Below, one piece after another: positions 1 to 8,611 of a DNA stretch of 30,813 nt. The stretch is from Flavobacteriales bacterium. GTDB lineage: Bacteria; Bacteroidota; Bacteroidia; Flavobacteriales; Weeksellaceae. How positions within the stretch are numbered: position 1 is the first letter of the stretch; every line of letters starts with the position of its first letter. The notes under the pieces are model-generated. The model ran no database searches and was not told where the DNA came from. It worked only from the letters and a program-made list of their open reading frames with translations. Location: the NCBI GenBank assembly GCA_900770875.1, contig CAAGLV010000083.1, positions 1-30,813 of the forward strand. The letters run 5' to 3'. The position numbers and the translations under genes are program-made.

Positions 1-46
1 AAATCCGTTGGTTTCACCTTCGCAGGTTCGAATCCTGCTCTCCCCA
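1..46 (+). tRNA. tRNA-Tyr (GTA), 3' part only
   Basis: The 3' end of a class II tRNA. The T arm is at 22-38 with TTCGAAT as its loop, the acceptor 3' strand is at 39-45, and the discriminator is A46. No CCA is encoded. A long variable arm containing GGT/ACC lies at about 9-18. The bases AAATCCGT fit the end of a GUA anticodon, its loop and the 3' stem strand of tRNA-Tyr. Ser is unlikely because its discriminator is normally G; Leu remains possible. Tyr next to Thr(TGT) is also the order seen in many bacterial tRNA clusters. The 5' half lies outside the window. Confidence 0.7.
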
Positions 47-52
47 CAAATT

Positions 53-126
53 GCCGATATAGCTCAGTTGGCCAGAGCAGCTGATTTGTAATCAGCAGGT
101 CGTGGGTTCGAATCCCTCTATCGGCT
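53..126 (+). tRNA. tRNA-Thr (TGT)
   Basis: A complete cloverleaf. The acceptor is GCCGATA/TATCGGC (53-59 with 119-125) with discriminator T126, the D arm contains AGCTCAGTTGG, and the anticodon stem GCTGA/TCAGC encloses the loop TTTGTAA, giving anticodon TGT. The T arm has GGTTCGAATCC. CCA is not encoded. It follows the preceding tRNA by six bases, so both are probably processed from one transcript. Confidence 0.97.
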
Positions 127-131
127 CAATT

Positions 132-164
132 AAAAGAAGTATAATTTTTTATACTTCTTTTTTT
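132..164 (+). terminator. Terminator of the tRNA transcript
   Basis: AGAAGTATA pairs with TATACTTCT around a short T-rich loop and is followed by a run of T, just after tRNA-Thr. Confidence 0.8.
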
Positions 165-251
165 ATATCTATATTTTACAAAATCTTCTTTTAGATTTTT
201 CCTGAATAAAGGAAAAGAAATCTATAATTTTTATTAATGTGTGCATAAAGA

Positions 252-290
252 AAAAAGCCCTTTTTTTAAGGACTTTTTATTTTTTTTACT
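252..290 (+). terminator. Weak terminator-like hairpin
   Basis: 252-262 pairs with 268-278 (11 positions, one C-A mismatch) and T-rich sequence follows. It sits about 90 bases after the tRNA terminator, with no recognised gene between. It may be a back-up terminator or the end of a short RNA. Confidence 0.35.
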
Positions 291-368
291 TTTTTACGAT
301 TTAGCTATCATTACTATTTTTTTATTTAAAGTATTAATCAGGTTAAATAAATATTGCAAGGTTAATTG

Positions 369-376
369 TAAATTTG
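369..376 (+). promoter_or_regulatory. -7 promoter element for the MFS gene
   Basis: TAAATTTG matches the Bacteroidota TAnnTTTG element exactly. Only four bases separate it from the ATG at 381, which predicts a leaderless or nearly leaderless mRNA. No TTG is found at the usual -33 spacing; the nearest, at 354-356, is only 12 bases away. Confidence 0.55.
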
Positions 377-380
377 TTTA

Positions 381-1592
381 ATGTCAGATCAATTATTAAT
401 ACCACAAAAAAAATTAGGTAAGAAGGGTTTAATTTTCTTAATCTTTCTATTAAATATGACGGGGCCAATATCTACAGATATGTATTTGGCTGCGTTTCCT
501 ACCTTGTTAAAAGAATTTAATACCGATGCATCGATGCTTAATTTAACTTTAGTTGGCTTTTTTATAAGTTTTGCTATTGGTATGTTATTTATTGGTCCGT
601 TAAGCGATAAAATTGGTCGAAAGCCAATTCTGCTTTCAGGTATTTTTGTTTATGGTTTATCCTCTTTATTATGTTCTTTTGCTACCTCGATAGAATTATT
701 AATCTTTTTTAGAATTACACAAGCTTTAGGTGCAGGAGGAATGGTTTCTGTTTCTACAGCTATGATAAAAGATACATTTAGCGACGAAGATCGACCTAAA
801 ATTATAGCAACCTTACAAATGTTAGGTGTGTTTGCGCCTACGATTGCTCCGTTAATTGGTGCTCAGATTATTAAATATTCTACTTGGGAAGTTACATTTT
901 ATGTATTAGCAGTACTTTCAATACTTTCGTTTACCATTAGTTTATTTGTAACAGAAACTTTAAAAAAAGAAAAACGTTTAAAAGGTAATGTTTTAGAAAG
1001 TATTTTTTCGCTAAAAACAATTATTGTTAATAAACCATTTATGTTGTTTTTAGTAGCGATGGGCGGAACATCTATTATTTATATGTCGTTTTTAGCTGTA
1101 AGCTCGTATGTTTATATTGAATGGTTTAAGCTTTCGGGAACGGAGTATAGTTTATTTTTTGCAGCTAACTCGTTATTATTAATTATTGGACCAAATGTTT
1201 ATTTATATCTTCGTAATAAAGTAATGCCAAAGCAGATTATAAAATTTACATTTACGTTAATTATAATTGCGGCATTTTTAATCATTTTTGTTGGTAAATA
1301 TTCGCCTTATTTATTTTTATTAACGTTTTTCCCGATTACTTTTAGTAATAGTTTTTTGCGCTCGTTTTCGTCGAATATTTTATTAGGTCAAAAAAACATG
1401 AATGCCGGAGCAGCTTCGTCTGTCATTAATTTTTCTAACACAACTTTAGGATCGTTAGGAATGGTAATAGGATCTATTGGTTGGTCTAATTATGTAGTAG
1501 GAATTGGTTATACGGCATTAATAGCAATGTGTATAAGTGTTACGTGTTGGATGATTTTTTTAAAAAGAGGATTTAAATTAAACGGTATTTAG
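381..1592 (+). CDS. MFS multidrug efflux transporter, Bcr/CflA family
   Basis: A 403-residue inner-membrane protein with about twelve hydrophobic segments, the normal size for the DHA1 Bcr/CflA drug:proton antiporters. TM1 ends in STDMYLAAFP (residues 31-40), the Bcr/CflA version of the DMYLPALP signature. MFS motif A is GPLSDKIGRKPIL after TM2 (72-84), and the antiporter motif C lies in LGVFAPTIAPLIGA in TM5. Family members export chloramphenicol-, bicyclomycin- or sulfonamide-like compounds; the substrate here cannot be read from sequence. The next in-frame ATG lies inside TM1, so 381 is the start. It stands alone between the tRNA cluster and an MBL-fold gene, with no regulator beside it. 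Confidence 0.88.
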   Translation: MSDQLLIPQKKLGKKGLIFLIFLLNMTGPISTDMYLAAFPTLLKEFNTDASMLNLTLVGFFISFAIGMLFIGPLSDKIGRKPILLSGIFVYGLSSLLCSFATSIELLIFFRITQALGAGGMVSVSTAMIKDTFSDEDRPKIIATLQMLGVFAPTIAPLIGAQIIKYSTWEVTFYVLAVLSILSFTISLFVTETLKKEKRLKGNVLESIFSLKTIIVNKPFMLFLVAMGGTSIIYMSFLAVSSYVYIEWFKLSGTEYSLFFAANSLLLIIGPNVYLYLRNKVMPKQIIKFTFTLIIIAAFLIIFVGKYSPYLFLLTFFPITFSNSFLRSFSSNILLGQKNMNAGAASSVINFSNTTLGSLGMVIGSIGWSNYVVGIGYTALIAMCISVTCWMIFLKRGFKLNGI

Positions 1593-1678
1593 TAAAATTT
1601 AATCTAGACATAAAATAAATTCAATTCTATTATAAATTAATTTAATGTAAATTATTAAAATATTTCATTTTCTAGCCT

Positions 1679-1686
1679 TATTTTTG
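1679..1686 (+). promoter_or_regulatory. -7 promoter element for the MBL-fold gene
   Basis: TATTTTTG matches TAnnTTTG. Transcription starting a few bases downstream would include the ATG at 1714 but exclude the upstream in-frame TTG at 1684, so it helps decide the start. No clear -33 TTG was found. Confidence 0.5.
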
Positions 1687-1713
1687 CGCTCGTTTTGTCG
1701 TAAAACAGTAAGA

Positions 1714-2448
1714 ATGATTAAAATTTATCCATTAAGAGAAATACAATACCAAGTAAACCAATCAAAAGATTTTCAATATATCGATAATGTAGATTTAGTA
1801 GATGAAGCTAATGGATATGTTTTAACAGTACGTCCATTTATTATCCATAAAGGCGATGAGTTGCTTTTAATAGATGCAGGTTATGGCTTTCATGATGAAG
1901 AAGGATCTGTTTTGGTGCAGCGCATCGAAGAAATTGGCTTTTATGCAACAGCTATTACGCGTGTGTTAATTTCGCATTTACATAAAGATCATATTGGAGG
2001 AATTGGCCAGCTTATTAACGATAAGTTAGAAACATATTTTCCGAATGCTAAAATATATATTCATGAAGATGAAATGAATTATACAATGGCATTAGAGCCA
2101 CATGCTTCGTATAATTTTGAGATGTTAAGAGGGTTACAATATCATCCACAAGTAAATTATTTAAGAGAATTAGAAGGCGAAATTATTCCAGGTGTTTTCT
2201 TTAAAAAAGTTGGAGGACATGTACCAAACCAAATGGTTTTTTGGATTAAAGAAGCAGATGAAACTGTTTTTTATGGAGCAGATAATCTACCTCAGTTAAG
2301 CTATTTAAAATACGATATGGCTTTTAAGAATGATGTTGATGGAAAAGCAGCACAGGAATCTCGTAGAATTTGGCAAAAAGAAATGGTAGAAGGTAACTGG
2401 AAAGTATTATTTTATCACGGAAAAAGCACAGCTGTAAAACAGTTTTAA
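1714..2448 (+). CDS. MBL-fold metallo-hydrolase
   Basis: A 244-residue cytoplasmic protein of the metallo-beta-lactamase fold. All ligands for a two-metal site are visible: H88-x-H90-x-D92-H93 in SHLHKDHIGG, H169 in GGHVPN, D190 in FYGADN, and H235 near the C-terminus. The strand LLIDAGYG is the usual core before the first motif. This arrangement is shared by lactonases, glyoxalase II-like enzymes and many uncharacterised hydrolases, so the substrate is open; a lactonase-like role is a guess. ATG 1714 is preferred over TTG 1684 because the TTG overlaps the promoter element. It is monocistronic, with a strong terminator downstream. Confidence 0.87.
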   Translation: MIKIYPLREIQYQVNQSKDFQYIDNVDLVDEANGYVLTVRPFIIHKGDELLLIDAGYGFHDEEGSVLVQRIEEIGFYATAITRVLISHLHKDHIGGIGQLINDKLETYFPNAKIYIHEDEMNYTMALEPHASYNFEMLRGLQYHPQVNYLRELEGEIIPGVFFKKVGGHVPNQMVFWIKEADETVFYGADNLPQLSYLKYDMAFKNDVDGKAAQESRRIWQKEMVEGNWKVLFYHGKSTAVKQF

Positions 2449-2473
2449 GAGCCGAAATAAAGATAAAAAATAT

Positions 2474-2513
2474 AAATAGCTTGGATTGATTATACAATCT
2501 GAGCTATTTTTTT
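2474..2513 (+). terminator. Terminator of the MBL-fold gene
   Basis: AAATAGCT pairs with AGCTATTT and an inner GGATTG/CAATCT stem continues it. A run of seven T follows. Confidence 0.85.
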
Positions 2514-2616
2514 GTGCTAAATAGTCGGAATTAAAATTTATTAAAAAAAAATAAAAAAATATTTATTTGATACTGAAATAGGTAGCGATTTTAGGGTAAA
2601 AAAGTTTAAAAAAGAG

Positions 2617-2647
2617 TTTGGTAGTTTCAAATATCGCCCTATATTTG
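2617..2647 (+). promoter_or_regulatory. Promoter of tRNA-Ser (-33 TTTG, -7 TATATTTG)
   Basis: TTTG at 2617-2620 and TATATTTG at 2640-2647 are separated by 19 bases. This is the full Bacteroidota housekeeping promoter. It lies about 40 bases upstream of the mature tRNA-Ser. Confidence 0.85.
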
Positions 2648-2687
2648 CACCATCAATAACGAATAACGCAATAGACCGCGTTTCTCT

Positions 2688-2772
2688 GGAGAGTTGGCAG
2701 AGTGGTCGAATGCGGCAGTCTTGAAAACTGTTGAGGGTCACACCTCCGGGGGTTCGAATCCCTCACTCTCCG
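2688..2772 (+). tRNA. tRNA-Ser (TGA)
   Basis: A class II tRNA. The acceptor is GGAGAGT/ACTCTCC (2688-2694 with 2765-2771) with discriminator G2772, which is typical of Ser. The anticodon loop CTTGAAA gives TGA. There is a long variable arm and a T arm with GGTTCGAATCC. CCA is not encoded. Confidence 0.97.
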
Positions 2773-2778
2773 CTGATA

Positions 2779-2812
2779 AAGCCTCGAAGTTTATACTTCG
2801 AGGCTTTTTTTA
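2779..2812 (+). terminator. Terminator of tRNA-Ser
   Basis: AAGCCTCGAAGT pairs perfectly with ACTTCGAGGCTT around TTAT, followed by seven T. Confidence 0.9.
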
Positions 2813-2854
2813 TTGGACATAAACAAGATCATCAGTTAAAACAACTATATTATC

Positions 2855-2892
2855 AAAAAAAATCCTCACAATTAATGTGAGGATTTTTTTTT
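2855..2892 (-). terminator. Terminator of the metal efflux operon (bidirectional)
   Basis: AAATCCTCACA pairs with TGTGAGGATTT around a five-base loop. There are T runs on both strands. It lies just after the RND pump stop codon at 2907. Confidence 0.88.
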
Positions 2893-2906
2893 GATTTATT
2901 AACAGA

Positions 2907-5900
2907 CTAATTATCTATACGTATTTTCTTCTTTTTAGGTTGATTAAAACTTTTTCTGTAAGCTAAATAAAATACAGTTGGTAAAACTGTAAACGATAAA
3001 ATTAAACAGATTATTAATCCACCAACAATCATAATTGCTAAAGGTTTTTGTATCTCAGATCCCATTCCTGTAGATAATGCTGCTGGCAATAAACCTAAAG
3101 ATCCCATTAAAGCAATCATCACAACCGGACGAATTCTACTTTTAACTCCATCTTTAATTGCATCAATTAAATTATCGTACGTTTTCATATTATCGCGTAT
3201 TACACCTATTAACACAATACCATCAATAGTTGCAACACCAAATAAAATGATAAATCCAATACCTGCCGAAATACCAAAAATGGTATTTGTAGCCCAAAGC
3301 GAAATAAATCCACCAATAAATGCAAATGGTAAAGTAATAGAAGCAATCGCAGTATCTTTCATATTACCAAAATTAAAATACAGTAATAATAATATTAACA
3401 CCAACGAAATAGGAACAACTGTTGCCAATTGATTCGCTGCACGCTCTTTACTTTCAAACTCACCAGCCCATTCCATATGGTTTTCTTTTGGCAATTTAAC
3501 TTCTTCGGCAACCACTTTTTTAGCTTCGTCGATTGTACTACCTAAATCTCTACCTTCAATCCCAAAACCAACACCAATATATCGGCTATTTCCTTCGCGA
3601 TAAATAAATGCGGGACCAGTTTGATAACCAATTTTTGCAATTTCTTTTAATGGTATACTATTTCCGTTACTTGTCGGAATTAAAATATTTCCAATTTTTT
3701 CGGGATTATCGCGGTATTGTTCCTGAAAACGTAAAACCACATCAAACTGACGATCGTTTTCGTAAAACTTTGTAGCCGCTTGTCCTCCAATTGTCATTTC
3801 GATTACCGCTTGCACTTCTGCTGTTGTAACACCATAACGCGCCATTTTATGATCTTCTAATTGAATACGCAATTCTGGTAAACCAATATTTTTAAATACA
3901 TTAATATCTGTAATACCATCTACTTTCGAGATTGCTTTTGCTACCTTATCTGCATATTTTTCTAAATCATATAAATCGTCGCCAAAAATTTTAACCACCA
4001 ATGGCGCTTTAACTCCGGCAACATATTCTTCCACATTATCTTGTATTGGTTGCGAAAATCCAAAAGTAATTCCTGGATATTTAGAAAGCTTTGCACGCAT
4101 TTCTTGAATAATTTCTTCTTTCGAAATTTTTCGTTTCCACTCTTTCGGATCTTTTAACTGAATATTAATTTCAATATTAAAGAAACCTGTAGGATCGGTT
4201 CCATCGTTCGGACGCCCCGTTTGCGTCATTATAAATTCGATCTCGTCTGTATCTTTTTCTAACAATTCTTTCATCTCTTTTGTTAATCGAGACGATTCTT
4301 GCAGATTAACACTATTTGGTAATGTTGCACGAATATAAATTGCACCTTCGTTTAATTGAGGCAAAAATTCGGATCCATAGTTTGCAAAACGAAAACCACA
4401 AATAGCTAATAAAACACCAAACGATATTAAAGTGATCTTTTTATTTTGAAATGATTTATCGAATAATTTATAAATTGTATGAGTAAAAAATCGAGAAATA
4501 AAATTTTCTTTCTCTTCCATATTTTTTGTAAATAACAATTTACACATTGCAGGCACATACGTTAAACTTAAAATTAACGATCCTAACAGCGCATAACCTA
4601 GCGTAAATGCTAAAGGCGTAAACATTTTACCTTCTACTTTCTGAAAAGAGAAAATTGGTAATAAGGCTACAATTAAAATAATTAAGGCAAAGAAAATATA
4701 AGACGCTACACTTCCGGCACTTTTTTTAATTGTTCCCATTTTACTCATTTTCGCAAAACGCTCTGCACCTACTTTATGCTGCATTGTAGCTAATGCAACA
4801 AAAACGGTTTCTACAATTACCAAGGTTCCTTCTAACATTAATCCGAAATCTAACGATCCCATCGAAATTAAATTAGCCGGCAATCCTTGTATTTTTAACA
4901 TGATAATTGCAAACAAAAACGATAACGGTATTACAGAAGCTACGATTAAAGTAGATTTCCAATTATAAAGAAAAATAAATACAATTAACGAAACCAATAA
5001 AACACCTTCTATTAAGTTTTTTGCAACAGTATGTACCGTATTATCAACTAATGTTGTACGATCGATTACTTTTTCGATTTTAAAATTATCTGGTAGAATA
5101 CGTGTATTTAATTCCTCAATTTTTTCGTTTACATTAGCCACAACTTCTGATGGATTTGCACCTCTAAGCATCATAACGATACCTTCAATCACATCATCGT
5201 TTTCGTTATACGAAACTTGCCCTAAACGAGGTTTATTTGATACGACAACTTCTGCTACATTTTTTACTAAAACTGGTGTTGTACCGTTTGTTGTAATAGT
5301 AATATTACCAATATCTTCAATCTTATCTAATAAACCAACTCCACGAACTACATATGCCTGATCACCTTGTTGTATTACATCTCCACCAACATTAATATTA
5401 GAATTTGAAACCGCCTCGTAAACATCTAACGGAGATAAACCATAATTTTTTAATTCGGTTGGATTAATCTGTAACTCATATATTTTTTCTTCTCCACCAA
5501 AACTTACCACATCGGCAACACCTGGCACAGAAAGTAATTCTCTTTCTATAACCCATTCTTGTATAGCTGTTGCTTCTTTAATTGGTAAATCTGTTTTAAT
5601 CACATAACGAATAATTTCGCCCGTTGCACCTGATGGCGGCTCAATCTCTGCTTCAGCACCTTCTGGTAATTCAATCCCACTTAATTTATTCGAAACATAT
5701 TGTTGCGCATAAAAATCATCTACTCCATCTTCAAACTGCACCTCAACAGCAGCTAAACCAAAAAGAGAAATCGATCTTAAGTTAACTTTATTTGGGATAT
5801 TGTTTAACGCCTTAGAAACTGGTAATGTGATTAATTTTTCTACCTCTTCGGCACTACGACCTGGCCACTGAATAATAACCCTTCCTTTCGTATTGGTTAC

Positions 5901-6032
5901 ATCAGGAAAAGCCTCAATTGGCGTCCGTTTTAAAGCATAAATCCCAGCAAACAATAAAGCTAAAGTTGCAAAAAGAATAAAGGTTGTATTGCGTAACGAA
6001 AAAGTTACTACTGCTTGTACTAATTTTTTCAT
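2907..6032 (-). CDS. czcA: CusA/CzcA-family heavy-metal efflux RND pump
   Basis: A 1041-residue inner-membrane pump of the heavy-metal efflux (HME) RND family, at the usual length. It takes metal ions from the periplasm or cytoplasm and passes them through adaptor and channel using the proton gradient. TM1 starts at residue 14; EAFPDVTN follows (40-47), and WPGRSAEEVE (56-65) is the typical periplasmic entry. GRPNDGTDPTGFF matches the porter-domain loop of CzcA-like pumps. TM4 carries D395, E401 and E408 in DFGLMLEGTLVIVE; these align with the CzcA proton-relay trio Asp402-Asp408-Glu415, so the central Asp is Glu here. It is the last gene of a channel-adaptor-pump operon, three bases after the adaptor. 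Metal specificity (Co/Zn/Cd, Ni or Cu) cannot be settled. Confidence 0.9.
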   Translation of the reverse strand: MKKLVQAVVTFSLRNTTFILFATLALLFAGIYALKRTPIEAFPDVTNTKGRVIIQWPGRSAEEVEKLITLPVSKALNNIPNKVNLRSISLFGLAAVEVQFEDGVDDFYAQQYVSNKLSGIELPEGAEAEIEPPSGATGEIIRYVIKTDLPIKEATAIQEWVIERELLSVPGVADVVSFGGEEKIYELQINPTELKNYGLSPLDVYEAVSNSNINVGGDVIQQGDQAYVVRGVGLLDKIEDIGNITITTNGTTPVLVKNVAEVVVSNKPRLGQVSYNENDDVIEGIVMMLRGANPSEVVANVNEKIEELNTRILPDNFKIEKVIDRTTLVDNTVHTVAKNLIEGVLLVSLIVFIFLYNWKSTLIVASVIPLSFLFAIIMLKIQGLPANLISMGSLDFGLMLEGTLVIVETVFVALATMQHKVGAERFAKMSKMGTIKKSAGSVASYIFFALIILIVALLPIFSFQKVEGKMFTPLAFTLGYALLGSLILSLTYVPAMCKLLFTKNMEEKENFISRFFTHTIYKLFDKSFQNKKITLISFGVLLAICGFRFANYGSEFLPQLNEGAIYIRATLPNSVNLQESSRLTKEMKELLEKDTDEIEFIMTQTGRPNDGTDPTGFFNIEINIQLKDPKEWKRKISKEEIIQEMRAKLSKYPGITFGFSQPIQDNVEEYVAGVKAPLVVKIFGDDLYDLEKYADKVAKAISKVDGITDINVFKNIGLPELRIQLEDHKMARYGVTTAEVQAVIEMTIGGQAATKFYENDRQFDVVLRFQEQYRDNPEKIGNILIPTSNGNSIPLKEIAKIGYQTGPAFIYREGNSRYIGVGFGIEGRDLGSTIDEAKKVVAEEVKLPKENHMEWAGEFESKERAANQLATVVPISLVLILLLLYFNFGNMKDTAIASITLPFAFIGGFISLWATNTIFGISAGIGFIILFGVATIDGIVLIGVIRDNMKTYDNLIDAIKDGVKSRIRPVVMIALMGSLGLLPAALSTGMGSEIQKPLAIMIVGGLIICLILSFTVLPTVFYLAYRKSFNQPKKKKIRIDN

Positions 6033-6035
6033 TTA

Positions 6036-7133
6036 CTATTTATTTAATTCTTCTAGAATAATTAATGAATTTGATGTTACAATTTTTTCGTTATTCGCGA
6101 ATGTTTCTTGTACATACGTATACTCTTCGTTACTAGAAATTGGTGTAACTTTTCTTACCTCTAAATCGCAATCATTTTTATACACTACAACGTAATTGCG
6201 GTTATTATCAAAAACTAATGCATTTTTAGGAATAGCAAATGCTTTACCTATGGCATTTTCTTTATCAACAATAATATCTGCGCTTAAGCCTGGTTTTAAA
6301 TCTAAATCTTGATTCTCTAAAACGACACGTGCTTTTGTTACATGTTCTTCGTTATCAAAAACATTATAAATTTTATCTATTCGCCCTGTATAAATACGAT
6401 CTGGATAAGCTATTGTCCTTACTTTTACATAATCGCCAACGTGTACATATTTTAAATTATTAGCATAAACATTTACCATAATCCAAACTTGATTTAAATT
6501 TGAAATAGAAAATAATGTATCATCACCATCGGCTGTAATAGACTGCCCTACGGAAATATCTTTTTGTACGATATAACCATTTTTAGGCGCTATAATCTGA
6601 AATTGACCTTCGCCCGCTGCTCGATACATTTTTAAAGTACTGTTTATTTTTTCGATTTCGATTTGAGCAGCCTTTAATTCAAACTCTAATTCGGCAACTT
6701 CTGGCTGAGATGCTAATCCATCTCGTAATAAATCTTTTTTAGTTTTTATTTGCTTACGTAATAATTCAACTTGATTTTGATACGTTCGTTTTTCTTGAGC
6801 CATTCCTTGTATTTCTGCCGATTTTACAACAGCTAATACTTGTCCTTGACGAACATGATCTCCTAACTCGAAATTAACTTTAGATACTATACCTTGTAGT
6901 AAACTTTTATAGGCAACCAAATCGTTTTCGTTATATTCTACTTTTCCTGTTAAAGTTAATTGCTCTAAAATTGGTCGCTCGGCAATCGGCGATATTGTTG
7001 TTGTTTTCTTTAACTGTTCGTTTAAACAAAATTTTGTTTGTTCTACTTTATCTTCAGTTGCGTTTTCCTCTTTTTTACAACTAACTAATAGCGCACAAAA
7101 AAAAGTTAATATATAAATTGTATTTTTCATCAT
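6036..7133 (-). CDS. RND efflux periplasmic adaptor (membrane fusion) lipoprotein
   Basis: A 365-residue adaptor of the CusB/CzcB type linking the RND pump to the outer-membrane channel. The N-terminus is a lipoprotein signal (lipobox LVSC, C19), so it is probably anchored in the inner membrane. A first lipoyl half (GIVSKVNFELGDHV, about 80-93) leads into a helical hairpin (about 106-172, rich in Glu, Lys and Leu). The second lipoyl half follows (IIAPKNGYIVQ, 180-190), then a beta-barrel region (LNQVWIMVNVY onward). No His-rich metal-binding extension like that of some CzcB proteins is present. It starts one base after the channel gene ends and stops three bases before the pump, so the three are translated together. 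M1 or M2 may be the start. Confidence 0.9.
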   Translation of the reverse strand: MMKNTIYILTFFCALLVSCKKEENATEDKVEQTKFCLNEQLKKTTTISPIAERPILEQLTLTGKVEYNENDLVAYKSLLQGIVSKVNFELGDHVRQGQVLAVVKSAEIQGMAQEKRTYQNQVELLRKQIKTKKDLLRDGLASQPEVAELEFELKAAQIEIEKINSTLKMYRAAGEGQFQIIAPKNGYIVQKDISVGQSITADGDDTLFSISNLNQVWIMVNVYANNLKYVHVGDYVKVRTIAYPDRIYTGRIDKIYNVFDNEEHVTKARVVLENQDLDLKPGLSADIIVDKENAIGKAFAIPKNALVFDNNRNYVVVYKNDCDLEVRKVTPISSNEEYTYVQETFANNEKIVTSNSLIILEELNK

Positions 7134-7134
7134 C

Positions 7135-8364
7135 TTAAAAGTCTTTACCTACCAAATATTGTAATTCCTGAAATGTATTATTGTATGTTTCTTCTATTTC
7201 TAAATAAGCTTTATTTGCTTCTCTAAAAGCTTCTGTAAAATCTAAAAACTCTAATAAATTAACTTGCTTATTTTGTAAATGTTTCTTGTAATTTTCTATC
7301 AATTTAGCTTGCTCTTCGGTATTATTTGTTGCCGACCAATCGATTAGCATTTTCTCTAATCGTTTAAGCTGATTATCTAATTGATTGATGGTTTGATATA
7401 AGTTGTTCTCGAGAACTTGCTGATTTGTTTTTTGTTGATCTAAAGCAATTTTTGCGGCTTTAATGTTTCCTTTATTGGTATTAAAAACAGGAATATCGAA
7501 CGATACACCAACACCTAATACATCTTTTGTATTATGCGATCCTCTATCGTAATTTACGCCAAAAGTTAAATCGGGAATGCGTTGTCCCTTTTCTAAATCT
7601 AAAACTTTATTGGCTATATTTATTTCGTTAATTTGTCGTTTTAAACCAATGTTTTGTTCTTTAGCAATTTCTACAATATTAATTGGTAGTTGACTTGTAT
7701 AATTTATTGTAGATTGATCGAAAAGTATTTGATCAAATTCTAAATCGGGATTAAAAGTAATTATTCGAAGTTGATTTAATGCTTCAAATTTTTGATTTTC
7801 TAAATCGATTAATTCTTTTTCGTAGCCAATTAATTCGGTCTGGATTCGGAAATAATCTGCTTTAGGAACATTTTTTAAGTTGGATTGGCGTTGATATTGT
7901 TCGCTTAAAGTTTTAAACAAATCAACCATATTAGTTAATTGTATTTGTTCTTTTTTAATTCGCGCTAATGAATTATAGGAAATACGTAACTCTTTTTTTA
8001 ATTCGCGTAATGTTTCTTCGTAATCAATTAAAGCTGTGTTTTTAGATAATTCTTTAATTGCAATTCTGTTTTTCCGTTTTTTTGCTGTTTCTACAAGCTG
8101 TTCTAACTCTAAAGTTAAATGCTTATCTTCGTTCCCGTAAGTTTTCCATAAGTTAACTTCTTTAATAGAGAATGTTGGATTTTGCCATAACTTTTCTTGT
8201 ATTATTTCGGCTTCTGCAATATCGATATTATACTTATTGGCTATTAATTCTCCATTTCTGACAAGAAACTGAGATTCTAAATCGCTAAGGGTATAATTTT
8301 GAGATTTTACCTTTATTACAGAAAATAAAACTATAACGGTTATAAGAATTTTTTTTAAGTGCAT
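7135..8364 (-). CDS. TolC-family outer-membrane efflux channel
   Basis: A 409-residue protein of the outer-membrane efflux protein family (TolC/CzcC/CusC). It has a cleavable signal peptide (about residues 1-21, ending KVKS before QNYTL) and then two repeats of long amphipathic helices rich in Gln, Glu, Asn and Leu. VGVSFDIPVFNTNKGNI is the canonical strand-turn before the second helical pair. It is the first gene of the operon, so efflux would be controlled from the region upstream of 8364. No TAnnTTTG element is visible there, which suggests an activator-dependent or unusual promoter. It is slightly shorter than TolC, as CzcC-type channels often are. Confidence 0.9.
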   Translation of the reverse strand: MHLKKILITVIVLFSVIKVKSQNYTLSDLESQFLVRNGELIANKYNIDIAEAEIIQEKLWQNPTFSIKEVNLWKTYGNEDKHLTLELEQLVETAKKRKNRIAIKELSKNTALIDYEETLRELKKELRISYNSLARIKKEQIQLTNMVDLFKTLSEQYQRQSNLKNVPKADYFRIQTELIGYEKELIDLENQKFEALNQLRIITFNPDLEFDQILFDQSTINYTSQLPINIVEIAKEQNIGLKRQINEINIANKVLDLEKGQRIPDLTFGVNYDRGSHNTKDVLGVGVSFDIPVFNTNKGNIKAAKIALDQQKTNQQVLENNLYQTINQLDNQLKRLEKMLIDWSATNNTEEQAKLIENYKKHLQNKQVNLLEFLDFTEAFREANKAYLEIEETYNNTFQELQYLVGKDF

Positions 8365-8561
8365 AAAATTTCATTTTCAGATTTAAACTTCAATTACTAA
8401 AATAATTGTCGTTATTTCTTTTGATTATATCATTTATCCGAAAACTTGCAAGAATTATACCTCTTAAACCTAATTTATTTAACTAAATGCTTAATTTATA
8501 ATTTTTTAATTCTACATCTTGTATCGATTTTTAATTTTAAATAGAAATCTTTTAAGTTAAT

Positions 8562-8577
8562 TTACATATTTATGTAA
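8562..8577. promoter_or_regulatory. Perfect palindrome, candidate operator
   Basis: TTACATA and TATGTAA are separated by TT, giving a perfect two-fold symmetric site about 200 bases upstream of the efflux operon start codon. No regulator gene lies next to it. Confidence 0.3.
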
Positions 8578-8611
8578 CATCGTTATCAACATTGTTTATA
8601 TCTTAAAAATA

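Noticed and set aside
1684..1713. In-frame TTG as the start of the MBL-fold gene
   Set aside because: It overlaps the TAnnTTTG element at 1679-1686 and would lie at or before the transcription start. ATG 1714 gives the normal N-terminus.
2541..2741. Open frame on the minus strand across tRNA-Ser
   Set aside because: It runs through a tRNA gene and its promoter and has no recognisable protein features.
2688..2812. tRNA-Ser as an integration site for a mobile element
   Set aside because: There is no integrase, no repeated 3' end of the tRNA downstream, and the next gene belongs to an ordinary efflux operon.
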